From Bacteroidota bacterium (GTDB lineage: Bacteria; Pseudomonadota; Alphaproteobacteria; Puniceispirillales; Puniceispirillaceae), in NCBI GenBank assembly GCA_009936825.1, contig JAACDV010000014.1, positions 1 through 14,785 of the forward strand: a stretch of 14,785 nt of DNA. Reading direction: 5' to 3'. The notes beneath the pieces are model-generated. The model saw only the letters and a program-made list of their open reading frames with translations, searched no databases and had not been told where the DNA came from. Positions within the stretch are counted from its first letter, which is position 1. Each line of letters opens with the position of its first letter. This document shows, piece after piece, positions 1 through 6,620 of this stretch. A program made the position numbers and the translations under genes.

Positions 1-64
1 AGACTGCCTCTCAAGACTGCCTGCCATGACTGCCTCCCATGACTGCTTGCCATGACTGCTTGCC
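1..64. repeat. 13-bp degenerate tandem repeat, about five copies
   Basis: Five consecutive units, at 1-13, 14-25, 26-38, 39-51 and 52-64, share the core GACTGC(C/T)T. The last two units (atgactgcttgcc) are identical, and the second is one base short. The array is cut by the left edge of the window, so its full length is unknown. No reading frame through it looks like a gene. It lies about 110 bp upstream of the rpmH promoter. The unit is too short, and lacks unique spacers, for a CRISPR array. It is probably a local slippage or minisatellite repeat; a role is not evident. Confidence 0.75.
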
Positions 65-142
65 GTCCGGTTGGCGCGTCAGCGCGGCATTATAGGGCGC
101 GTTAGTGTTCTCAAAGCACATCTTTTGCCCTAGACCATCGTC

Positions 143-176
143 AAACGTGCCAAAATACCCAAACGCGCCAAAATAC
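143..176. repeat. 18-bp-spaced direct repeat upstream of rpmH promoter
   Basis: The 16-mer aaacgYgccaaaatac occurs at 143-158 and again at 161-176, differing only at the Y (T then C). The centre-to-centre distance is 18 bp. The second copy ends one base before the -35 hexamer at 178-183, so the pair sits where an activator or repressor could bind. No known operator is recognised. It could equally be a simple tandem duplication. Confidence 0.6.
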
Positions 177-177
177 G

Positions 178-206
178 TTGACACTGGGGGCCCTGCGCCC
201 TACAAC
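178..206 (+). promoter_or_regulatory. Sigma70-type promoter for rpmH operon
   Basis: A perfect -35 hexamer TTGACA (178-183) is followed after exactly 17 bp by TACAAC (201-206), which matches the -10 consensus TATAAT at four of six positions. The expected transcription start is near 213, giving a 5' leader of about 40 nt before rpmH. The leader holds a clear Shine-Dalgarno, AGGGAG at 241-246, seven bases ahead of the ATG. This is the best promoter in the window and fits the high expression expected of an L34 operon. Confidence 0.7.
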
Positions 207-253
207 GCGTGCAGTTTCTGACAACCAACTGAGTAAGCAAAGGGAGCGTCTCC

Positions 254-388
254 ATGAAACGCACCTATCAACCTAGTGTTCTTGTTCGTAAGCGTCGCCA
301 CGGCTTGCGGTCGCGCATGGCAACTGTCGGCGGCCGCCGTGTTCTTCGGGCTCGCCGGGCAAAGGGCCGTGCACGTCTGTCCGCCTAA
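254..388 (+). CDS. rpmH: 50S ribosomal protein L34
   Basis: This 44-residue, very basic protein is bacterial ribosomal protein L34, a small structural protein of the large subunit. It begins [17 protein letters not shown] and continues with the family's R-M-A-T-x-G-G-R-R-V-L-x-x-R-R-x-K-G-R motif, ending in LSA before TAA. The length is that expected for the family. The ATG at 254 is fixed by the AGGGAG ribosome binding site at 241-246 and by the family's conserved MKRTYQPS start. It is the first gene of the rpmH-rnpA-yidD-yidC group, and 18 nt separate its stop from the rnpA start. Its small size makes it easy for automated gene calling to miss. Confidence 0.97.
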   Translation: MKRTYQPSVLVRKRRHGLRSRMATVGGRRVLRARRAKGRARLSA

Positions 389-406
389 CCTGCGGATGAT
401 GCCGCG

Positions 407-787
407 ATGACCAAACTGGTCAGCATCCCATCGCGCGCTGGATTTCTGGGTGCGCGAGCAAGCGGCATAAAGGCCGTTTCGGCAGGATTTATCCTGCAAG
501 GAGCGAAAACCGACGATTCCGGTTGGCGAATCGGTCTTACAGCTTCCAAAAAAACGGGAAATGCCGTGCGCCGCAACCGCGCTCGCCGCCGTCTTCGTGC
601 GCTGGTTCGTTGTGAATTGGCAGCGCGGGCGCGTTCCGGCACCGATTACGTGATGATTGCCCGCCATAATACCGCCGACCGCAACTGGGATGATCTGGTG
701 ACAGATTTTAATAAGGCGCTGGGCTATCTGCACCGCAAGCTGGATCACCCTCCTCATCATGATAACGAGCGGGACATCAAGCAATGA
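407..787 (+). CDS. rnpA: Ribonuclease P protein component
   Basis: This 126-residue basic protein is the protein subunit of RNase P, which assists the catalytic RNA in removing 5' leaders from precursor tRNAs. The diagnostic RNR signature is visible at about residues 48-65 ([18 protein letters not shown]), preceded by the core strand GWRIGLTAS and followed by the [10 protein letters not shown] strand. An aromatic and hydrophobic segment near residues 1-30 matches the precursor-leader binding face of the fold. Its TGA stop overlaps the yidD start in an ATGA arrangement, which suggests translational coupling. Its position directly after rpmH is the classic bacterial order. The C-terminal tail ([13 protein letters not shown]) is hydrophilic and probably not conserved. 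A 198-residue open frame on the opposite strand here is a shadow of this gene. Confidence 0.96.
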   Translation: MTKLVSIPSRAGFLGARASGIKAVSAGFILQGAKTDDSGWRIGLTASKKTGNAVRRNRARRRLRALVRCELAARARSGTDYVMIARHNTADRNWDDLVTDFNKALGYLHRKLDHPPHHDNERDIKQ

Positions 788-1140
788 AGAGAACACAGCT
801 CATTGCTAAACGCTCCTGGGCTAAACGCTCCTGGGCTAAACGCTCCTGGGCTAATCGCGTCTGGGCTAATCGCTTCTGGCGGTTGATATCGGCAATGATA
901 GTCTGGCCAATTTCGGCGCTGCTTTTGGCACTGATATGGCTCTACCGGATGTTTGTCTCACCGCTTTTGGGGGCGAATTGCCGGCATCTTCCAACATGTT
1001 CGCAATACGCCGAAGAGGCACTGCTTCTTCATGGCCCCTTGCGCGGCGGATTCTATTCGCTAAAACGTATCTCGCGGTGTCATCCGTGGGCGACACCGGC
1101 CTTTGATCCGGTTCCTCCCCTTGATCGCACTAGGCGTTAG
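784..1140 (+). CDS. yidD: YidD membrane protein insertion efficiency factor, repeat-extended N-terminus
   Basis: YidD is a small membrane-associated protein that helps YidC-dependent insertion and is normally encoded between rnpA and yidC, as here. The family core is clear from about residue 53: [11 protein letters not shown], then [35 protein letters not shown] and FDPVP, with cysteines at 66 and 72 and in the RCHPW motif. A hydrophobic helix covers about residues 37-58. At 118 residues it is longer than the usual 70-90, because residues 8-32 are five pentapeptide repeats (AKRSW three times, [10 protein letters not shown]) encoded by a 15-bp tandem repeat. The ATG at 784 overlaps the rnpA stop. 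The gene ends at TAG, and the next in-frame stop (TGA, 1168-1170) is ten codons further on. Confidence 0.93.
   Translation: MKRTQLIAKRSWAKRSWAKRSWANRVWANRFWRLISAMIVWPISALLLALIWLYRMFVSPLLGANCRHLPTCSQYAEEALLLHGPLRGGFYSLKRISRCHPWATPAFDPVPPLDRTRR
805..879 (+). repeat. 15-bp tandem repeat (five copies) inside yidD
   Basis: Units lie at 805-819, 820-834, 835-849, 850-864 and 865-879. The first three are identical (gctaaacgctcctgg); the fourth and fifth differ at two positions each (gctaatcgcgtctgg and gctaatcgcttctgg). Because 15 is a multiple of three, copy number can change without breaking the yidD frame. Each unit encodes Ala-(Lys/Asn)-Arg-x-Trp. Identity of the first three copies suggests recent expansion by slippage; the last two look older. 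Confidence 0.95.
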
Positions 1141-1187
1141 GCGGATATTTTAGGTTATCCATCGGATTGATTGAGATGGTGGTAAGC

Positions 1188-1234
1188 TGACCCCTTATTT
1201 TGGGTCAAAAAGATTAGGCCTCGAAATAGAGGTC
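1188..1234 (+). promoter_or_regulatory. Possible structured leader of yidC (two adjacent hairpins)
   Basis: In the 138-bp gap between yidD and yidC, TGACCC (1188-1193) can pair with GGGTCA (1202-1207) around an 8-nt loop. GGCCTC (1217-1222) can pair with GAGGTC (1229-1234), using one G-U pair, around a 6-nt loop. TGACC of the first stem can instead pair with GGTCA at 1231-1235, so the two foldings are mutually exclusive. Neither hairpin is followed by a T tract, so they do not look like intrinsic terminators on the plus strand. The yidC ribosome binding site, GGGGA at 1266-1270, lies downstream. A regulatory role is inference only. Confidence 0.3.
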
Positions 1235-1278
1235 AAAATTTCAAAAACGCACGGGAACGTGCAACGGGGACGCAGTCG

Positions 1279-3048
1279 ATGAATTCTGAAAACCGCAACT
1301 TGATCATGGCCATTGCTCTGTCGATGGCGGTGCTGTTTGGCTGGCAGGTGTTTTTCGTTGGCCCCGAGATGGAAAAGGAAGCCGTGCGTCAGGCGGCCAT
1401 CGCTGAACAGGCGGCCATTGCCGAGGCGGATAAGGCTGGCGGCAGTGACGGCGCTCCGCAGGTTAGCGGCGACGGCACGCCCACGACAACTGCTGGCGGT
1501 GATGCGGCTACATCCAATGTTGCCAATGCCGCCTCAAACGCTCGCCGGATTATCATTGATGCGCCGCTGGTATCGGGATCATTCTCGGTGGCTGGTCTGC
1601 GCCTCGATGACATCATGCTGAAAGATTATTTTGAGACACAAGCCGAAGATTCCGAGCGGATCCAGTTTCTGAAGAAGACTACCTCCGAGCTACCCTATTT
1701 TGCCGAATTTGGCTGGGCTGCGGGGGATGCCAATCAGGTGATGCCGCGGTTTGATACCGTTTGGCAGACCAGTGCGTCCATTCTCGCCCCGGGAAAGCCG
1801 GTCACTTTGACATGGGACAATGAAAATGGACTGATTTTCCGGCGTACCCTTTCGATTAATGATGATTATATGATTACCGTTGATGACAGTGTCGAAAGCA
1901 GGCTTTCATCGCCGCTTACGCTGTTTCCTTATGGACTGGTAAGGCGTCATGGAACGCCGCCAACCAGCGGTATCTACATTCTGCACGAAGGCGCGCTGGG
2001 GGTGGTGGATGAAACCCTGCGTGAAGAAGATTATGATGATCTTGAGGACGCCGAAGGGGGTGTGACCACGATATCACCCGAAGGTGCGGGTGGCTGGATC
2101 GGGTTTACCGACAAGTACTGGCTGGCGGCGTTGCTTCCCGATCAGGCAAGCAATATGAATTTTGCCTTTAAGCAGCTTCGGGGTGGCGGTGAGCGGTATC
2201 AGGTTGATTATATCGGGCGTGAAGGCATGGTCCTTCAGCCGGGTAGCACGGTTGAGAGCCAATCGCGGCTGTTTGCCGGGGCCAAGAAAGTCTCGCTTCT
2301 CGATGGGTATTCCGAAGAGCTTGGCATTGCCAATTTTGACCGGGCGATTGATTTTGGCTGGTTCTATTTCATGACCAAGCCGTTCTTTTATGCGATAAAC
2401 TGGTTGAATGATCTGCTGGGTAATTTCGGTCTGGCAACGCTGGCATTCACCGTTGTGGTAAAGCTGGTATTTTTCCCATTGGCAAACAAATCATATCGTT
2501 CGATGGGCAAAATGCGGTTGCTTTCGCCGAAAATTCAGTAGCTTCGTGAACGTTTTAGTGATGACCGCACGGCCCTCAACCGCGAAATGATGGATCTTTA
2601 CAAGAAGGAAAAGATCAATCCGGCGGCGGGGTGTCTTCCGGTTTTGCTTCAGATTCCGGTCTTCTTTGCCCTTTATAAGGTGCTGTTTGTGACCATCGAA
2701 ATGCGGCATGCTCCGTTTTTTGGCTGGATCACCGACCTCTCGGCACCTGATCCAACATCGATGTTCAATCTTTTTGGGCTTTTGCCCTTCTCGGTCGATT
2801 TTCTGCCAGCGTTCTTGCAGCTTGGAATCTGGCCAATTCTGATGGGCATTTCCATGTTCCTGCAAATGCGCTTGAACCCGCCGCCGCCCGATCCGGTACA
2901 GGCTAAAATCTTTCAATTCATGCCCTTGTTCTTCACCTTTCTGCTGGCGACATTCCCCGCCGGGTTGGTGATCTACTGGACATGGAACAACCTGTTATCC
3001 ATGGCCCAGCAATGGTTTATCATGCGCAGCATCGCGAAGAGCAGTTGA
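1279..3048 (+). pseudogene. yidC: YidC membrane protein insertase, interrupted by an in-frame amber codon
   Basis: YidC inserts and folds inner-membrane proteins, alone or with the Sec translocon. The N-terminal helix (about residues 9-26) is followed by an Ala/Gly/Thr-rich linker (about 45-85) and the large periplasmic beta-domain, with FPYGLVRRHGTP and GWIGFTDKYWLAALLP recognisable. The insertase core starts at FDRAIDFGWFYFMTKPFFY. Helix 2 (about 380-402) carries the lysine of the hydrophilic groove in VVVKLVFFPL. Codon 421 (2539-2541) is TAG, right after KMRLLSPKIQ. The same frame then continues with the expected [28 protein letters not shown], three more membrane segments and a TGA at 3046-3048. 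Total length with the amber is 589 positions, normal for Gram-negative YidC. Stopping at codon 421 would remove most of the conserved core, so the product would not be functional without suppression. A sequencing error is a real alternative. The ATG is supported by GGGGA at 1266-1270. Confidence 0.9.
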
Positions 3049-3695
3049 CAGATTCTGACCAGCTGACCGACGAAGAAATTGAGGCCGGCAGGCTGTTGTT
3101 TGCCGGGTCTTGCGATTTCATTGCAGCGGCAAATAACATGCGTATCCTGCCGCCTGAAGGGCTTCCGGAGGTTTGTTTCGCCGGGCGCTCCAATGTTGGC
3201 AAATCATCGCTGGTCAATGCGCTTACCGGCCGCAAGGCGCTGGCGCGCACGTCGCAAACTCCGGGCCGCACGCGCGAGCTGATTTTCTTTTCGCTTGCTG
3301 ATCGTCTGCAACTGGTTGACCTTCCCGGCTATGGCTATGCCAAGGCGCCAAAGACCGATATTCAGGCATGGACAACGCTCACCCGCAAATTTCTGGCGGG
3401 ACGCTCCTCATTGCAACGGGTGTTCTTGCTAATTGATTGTCGGCGCGGTGTTGGCAGCGCCGACCGTGAGATCATGGCACTGTTGGATGCCAGTGCGGTG
3501 TCTTGGGCAGTGGTCATGACCTAGGCGGATAAATTGCCAGCCGAAAAGCTGGATGCAGTCTGCGCCGCAACGCTTAACGCAGTGAATAAGCATGTTGCGG
3601 CCTATCCGACATTGTTCGTGACATCATCCGAGAAAACCATCGGAATCGCCGAGCTACGTGCGCATTTGGCTGCGCTGGGTCTACCGCGAAGCTAG
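3045..3695 (+). pseudogene. engB: EngB/YsxC ribosome-assembly GTPase, interrupted by an amber codon in the G4 motif
   Basis: EngB (YihA/YsxC) is a small GTPase needed for late 50S subunit assembly. From a TTG start at 3045, which overlaps the yidC stop as TTGA, the frame reads EEIEAGRLLFAGSCDF, then the G1 loop GRSNVGKSS (about 47-55), the G2 region TPGRT (72-76) and the G3 motif DLPGYGYA (92-99). Where the G4 motif TKxD is expected the sequence has T-stop-AD: codon 160 (3522-3524) is TAG in place of the base-contacting lysine. The frame continues with DKLPAEKLDA, the TSS of G5 and a family-length C-terminus ending at TAG 3693-3695, for 216 positions in all. ATGs at 2982 and 3012 inside yidC are alternative starts but lack a ribosome binding site; the TTG has only a weak one (GAAGAG). 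Truncated at codon 159, the protein would lack G4 and G5 and should not bind GTP properly. Confidence 0.88.
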
Positions 3696-3876
3696 GTTTT
3701 GGCGGGCGGTATCTGGGCGGGGCAATTCGCCTTTTTCATAAGAACACTTGCGCCAGCCTACCGCTTGCCGATAATTTGGCCGATGGCCTGCCACGCTGGA
3801 TCAAATATCTGGTATGATTATTTCAGGTTGGGTGAAATCAGGTGGGGGTAACCTCAAGGTCGCGAAAGGCAGTGCC

Positions 3877-4782
3877 ATGGACGAAAAATCCTCCTTGCAA
3901 TCGAGATTGTTGGAACAGACGGGAATGCTGATTGAGGCGTTGCCCTATATGCGGCGCTATTCGGATCAGACGCTGGTGATCAAATTTGGCGGTCATGCTA
4001 TGGGCGAGGCTGATTATGTGAATGCTTTTGCCGCGGATATTGCGCTGCTGGATCAAGTTGGCGCGCGCCCTGTTGTTGTTCATGGTGGCGGCCCGCAGAT
4101 CGGTGACATGCTGAAAAAGATGCAGATCGAATCGAACTTCGTCGATGGACTGCGGGTTACCGACGAAGCGACGATTTCGGTTGTAGAGATGGTTCTCGCG
4201 GGCGGTATCAATAAGGCGCTGGTTGCAGCAATTGCACGCGCGGGCGGATGCGCTGTTGGTATTTCCGGCAAGGATGGCGGGCTGATTAAAGCGCGAAAAC
4301 TGATGGCTGTTGGTAAAACAACCGAATCAGCGTCCGCCGCGGCAATCGACCTTGGGTTTGTGGGTGAGCCTGAACATGTTGATACAAAGGTTCTTGATGC
4401 TTTGAATGCAGCGAACCTAATTCCGGTGGTGGCGCCGGTCGGGGGTGCGGAAAATGGTGAGACCTATAATATTAATGCTGATACAGCGGCTGGCGCTATT
4501 GCTGCCGCGCTGAATGCAACGCGGATGCTGATGCTGACCGATGTTGCAGGTGTTTTGGATCGTAATGGTACGCTGATTTCCGAAATGACAGTCAGCGAGG
4601 CCGAAGCGCTAATTCGCGATGGTACGGTAACGGGGGGAATGATTCCAAAAGTGGAAACCTGCATAAATGCCGTGCTAGGCGGCGCTGAAGCAGCGGTAAT
4701 CATGGATGGTCGTGCCCCGCACGCGCTGTTGGTTGAGCTGTTCACCGAACATGGTATGGGAACATTCATCAAGGCCGATTAG
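3877..4782 (+). CDS. argB: Acetylglutamate kinase
   Basis: ArgB phosphorylates N-acetylglutamate, the second step of arginine biosynthesis, in the cytoplasm. Family landmarks include the phosphate-binding VIKFGGHAM (lysine about residue 36), the substrate loop [10 protein letters not shown] (66-75), the segment [20 protein letters not shown], the strand [10 protein letters not shown] and the nucleotide region TDVAGVLD, then [10 protein letters not shown]. The first 28 residues form a probable amphipathic helix ([23 protein letters not shown]), resembling the N-helix known in arginine-inhibited hexameric enzymes; feedback inhibition is therefore plausible but inferred. I chose the ATG at 3877, giving 301 residues, because the 21 codons from an upstream ATG at 3814 do not look like the family. 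A TATGAT at 3813-3818, just upstream, could be a -10 box, though no good -35 accompanies it. The gene ends at TAG, nine codons before the next in-frame stop (TAA 4807-4809). Confidence 0.95.
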   Translation: MDEKSSLQSRLLEQTGMLIEALPYMRRYSDQTLVIKFGGHAMGEADYVNAFAADIALLDQVGARPVVVHGGGPQIGDMLKKMQIESNFVDGLRVTDEATISVVEMVLAGGINKALVAAIARAGGCAVGISGKDGGLIKARKLMAVGKTTESASAAAIDLGFVGEPEHVDTKVLDALNAANLIPVVAPVGGAENGETYNINADTAAGAIAAALNATRMLMLTDVAGVLDRNGTLISEMTVSEAEALIRDGTVTGGMIPKVETCINAVLGGAEAAVIMDGRAPHALLVELFTEHGMGTFIKAD

Positions 4783-4813
4783 ATGCATATATTCATTGGT
4801 CTTGATTAAGACG

Positions 4814-4835
4814 GGCCCCACCTTAAGACGGGGCC
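4814..4835 (+). terminator. Weak intrinsic terminator-like hairpin after argB
   Basis: GGCCCC (4814-4819) pairs perfectly with GGGGCC (4830-4835) around a 10-nt loop, and TTTAA follows. The stem is strong but the T tract is only three bases, so termination may be partial. The loop and flanks also hold three copies of TTAAGAC (4806-4812, 4823-4829, 4837-4843), which could come from a small duplication. It sits 31 bp after the argB stop and before the next ribosome binding site, a sensible place for a terminator or attenuator. Confidence 0.45.
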
Positions 4836-4862
4836 TTTAAGACAGGATCCAACTAAAACGAA

Positions 4863-4871
4863 CCCCCCCCC
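4863..4871. repeat. Nine-cytosine homopolymer tract upstream of the HAD gene
   Basis: An uninterrupted run of nine C lies 21 bp before the HAD gene ATG and just upstream of its AT-rich ribosome binding region (tttattttaaaagg). Such runs are prone to length change during replication and also to sequencing error. Being noncoding, it could alter promoter spacing or leader length but not a reading frame. Confidence 0.8.
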
Positions 4872-4892
4872 TTTATTTTAAAAGGCATTTTC

Positions 4893-5585
4893 ATGTTACA
4901 GAGTCTAAAATCACCTTCCGAATTTCCAACGGACCAAATAACCGAATGGGTGTTTGATCTCGATAATACCATCTATCCGGCAAAATCTGATTTGTTTGTG
5001 CGGGTTGCTGTGCGAATCACCGAATTTGTGGGTCAGCATTTTGATGTGCCTCTGGATGAAGCAAAGGTGATCCAAAAGGATTTCTTCCAGCGGTACGGCA
5101 CAACAATGCGCGGGTTGATGGTTGAACAAAATCTTGCGCCCGAAGAATACCTTCATTTCGTGCATGATATTGATGTCAGCGACCTTCCCAAGGAAACTGA
5201 ACTGGACCAGCTTTTGTCTGGCCTGCCGGGTCGCAAGCACATTGTCACCAACGGCACCGTTCCACACGCTGAAAACATCCTGAACGCCTATGGTATCCGT
5301 CACCATTTCGAGCATATTTTTGATATTATCGGGGCCGATTACATTCCCAAGCCCGAGACAGCAGCCTTTGACAGCTTTGTCTCTCATACTGGCATCAACC
5401 CGGCCCAAGCAGTGATGATTGAAGATATGGCGTGTAATCTGGAACCGGCGCACGGGCTTGGCATGCGCACCGTTTGGCTGGCCAGTGATAGTGAATGGGC
5501 GGCGCGCGGTGCTGACGAGCCATATGTGCATTTTGTTGCTGAAGACCTAAAGAGCTTTCTCTCGGGCCTTGCCATTCCAGCCTAA
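4893..5585 (+). CDS. HAD-superfamily hydrolase, pyrimidine 5'-nucleotidase-like
   Basis: This 230-residue protein is a HAD phosphatase of the subgroup often annotated as pyrimidine 5'-nucleotidase (Sdt1/Phm8-like). Motif I is WVFDLDNTIYP with the nucleophile Asp22 and acid/base Asp24. Motif II is the IVTNG strand (Thr/Asn near 115-118). Motif III supplies the lysine of IPKPE, and motif IV is MIEDMACNL with its acidic pair. The helical cap between motifs I and II carries the YGTTMRGLM segment seen in these nucleotidases. The substrate cannot be read from sequence: dephosphorylation of UMP/CMP or another small metabolite is possible. The start is supported by AAGG at 4882-4885, seven bases upstream. 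It lies alone between argB and dapD, with 110 and 174 bp gaps, so it may have its own expression. A 206-residue antisense frame here is a shadow. Confidence 0.85.
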   Translation: MLQSLKSPSEFPTDQITEWVFDLDNTIYPAKSDLFVRVAVRITEFVGQHFDVPLDEAKVIQKDFFQRYGTTMRGLMVEQNLAPEEYLHFVHDIDVSDLPKETELDQLLSGLPGRKHIVTNGTVPHAENILNAYGIRHHFEHIFDIIGADYIPKPETAAFDSFVSHTGINPAQAVMIEDMACNLEPAHGLGMRTVWLASDSEWAARGADEPYVHFVAEDLKSFLSGLAIPA

Positions 5586-5721
5586 AACGCCAATATCTGC
5601 TCAATACAGTCCCGAAATAGTCCCATTAGATTTATGAGAAACCATCGACAAAAATAGACTTCCACCCTAAAAATCTTACCAGAAATATTAGCTGAGCCTG
5701 CTAGAATCTGACATGACAAAA

Positions 5722-5749
5722 TTAATCCTAGAGGACCTAGGTGAATTAA
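5722..5749 (+). promoter_or_regulatory. Inverted repeat next to the dapD ribosome binding site
   Basis: CCTAG (5727-5731) pairs with CTAGG (5737-5741) around a 5-nt loop. After a 3-nt bulge on one side, TTAAT (5722-5726) can pair with ATTAA (5745-5749). The right arm directly abuts the dapD Shine-Dalgarno AAGGAG (5748-5753), so the fold could affect ribosome access, or the DNA palindrome could be an operator. A TAGAAT at 5702-5707 just upstream may be a -10 box, but no matching -35 is apparent. The role is inferred. Confidence 0.3.
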
Positions 5750-5759
5750 GGAGAGCATC

Positions 5760-6620
5760 ATGGATACCGCGCAACTCGAAAGAGACATTAATGCAGCTTG
5801 GGATGCGCGTGATCAAATCACCGCAGACACTAAGGGTGCGGTTCGCGATGCGGTGACCGCGGCGCTGGCCATGCTGGATAATGGCGACGCCCGGGTTGCT
5901 GAACCAACCGGCAATCACCAATGGCACGTTAATCAGTGGCTGAAAAAAGCTGTTCTGCTGTCCTTTCGTTTGAATGACATGGCGGTAATCCCCTCTGGAA
6001 CCAGCTATCCGGATAGTGGTGAGGCCGTGTGGTGGGACAAGGTTCCATCGAAATTTGCTGGCTGGGGTGAAGCCCAATTCCGCGACGCAGGGTTTCGCGC
6101 GGTTCCGGGTTGCATTGTAAGGCATTCAGCGCATATCGCCTCCGGTGCGGTGCTGATGCCCAGCTTTGTTAACCTTGGTGCCTATGTTGGCAGTGGCACG
6201 ATGGTTGATACATGGGCAACCGTTGGATCATGCGCGCAAATTGGTAAAAACGTTCACCTGTCAGGCGGTGCCGGTATCGGCGGTGTTCTGGAACCCTTGC
6301 AGGCGGGGCCGGTGATCATCGAGGATGATTGTTTCATCGGCGCGCGTTCTGAAGTTGTGGAAGGCGTAGTTGTGGAGCAAGGCGCGGTTCTGTCCATGGG
6401 TGTGTTTATGGGCGCTTCAACAAAAATTGTGGACCGGGTAACCGGCGAGGTTCACATGGGCCGCGTGCCGGCCTATTCGGTTGTTGTTCCGGGAACGCTG
6501 CCGGGCAAGCCGCTTGCCGATGGCTCCCCCGGGCCGTCATTGTCATGCGCTGTGATTATCAAGCAGGTGGACGAGCGCACGCGGTCAAAAACGTCGGTCA
6601 ATGAGTTACTTCGCGACTGA
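5760..6620 (+). CDS. dapD: 2,3,4,5-tetrahydropyridine-2,6-dicarboxylate N-succinyltransferase
   Basis: DapD transfers succinyl from succinyl-CoA to tetrahydrodipicolinate in the succinylase branch of lysine and diaminopimelate synthesis. The 286-residue length is typical. The N-terminal helical domain covers about residues 1-100, including the conserved [11 protein letters not shown]. The left-handed beta-helix shows hexapeptide repeats through [49 protein letters not shown] and [19 protein letters not shown], followed by the C-terminal [13 protein letters not shown] strand region. Start ATG 5760 has a strong AAGGAG six bases upstream. Its TGA overlaps the dapE ATG by one base (TGATG), so the two pathway enzymes are probably translationally coupled. 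Nothing in the sequence looks damaged. Confidence 0.97.
   Translation: MDTAQLERDINAAWDARDQITADTKGAVRDAVTAALAMLDNGDARVAEPTGNHQWHVNQWLKKAVLLSFRLNDMAVIPSGTSYPDSGEAVWWDKVPSKFAGWGEAQFRDAGFRAVPGCIVRHSAHIASGAVLMPSFVNLGAYVGSGTMVDTWATVGSCAQIGKNVHLSGGAGIGGVLEPLQAGPVIIEDDCFIGARSEVVEGVVVEQGAVLSMGVFMGASTKIVDRVTGEVHMGRVPAYSVVVPGTLPGKPLADGSPGPSLSCAVIIKQVDERTRSKTSVNELLRD

Noticed and set aside
1..64. CRISPR array at the left edge or right edge
   Set aside because: Units are 13 and 19 bp, directly adjacent, with no unique spacers and no cas genes in the window.
200..796. 198-residue antisense open frame over rnpA, and similar long antisense frames over the HAD gene (4911-5531) and fmt (9208-9789)
   Set aside because: The opposite strand in each case encodes a protein with complete, recognisable family motifs. 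The antisense frames show no motif, no ribosome binding site and no operon context.
2491..2600. Frameshift or split of yidC into two genuine genes
   Set aside because: Both halves are in the same frame, and homology resumes at the very next codon. There is no ribosome binding site ahead of the downstream ATG (2587), and it lies inside a conserved segment.
2539..3524. Genome-wide reassignment of TAG to a sense codon
   Set aside because: yidD, engB, argB, the membrane protein and def all end with TAG at the length expected of their families. Read-through would extend the membrane protein gene and def into neighbouring genes, and engB by 51 codons into noncoding sequence.
3696..3876. Small gene between engB and argB
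   Set aside because: The frames are short, lack a ribosome binding site and show no recognisable motif. The 181 bp is best read as an intergenic region with a possible argB promoter element (TATGAT at 3813-3818).
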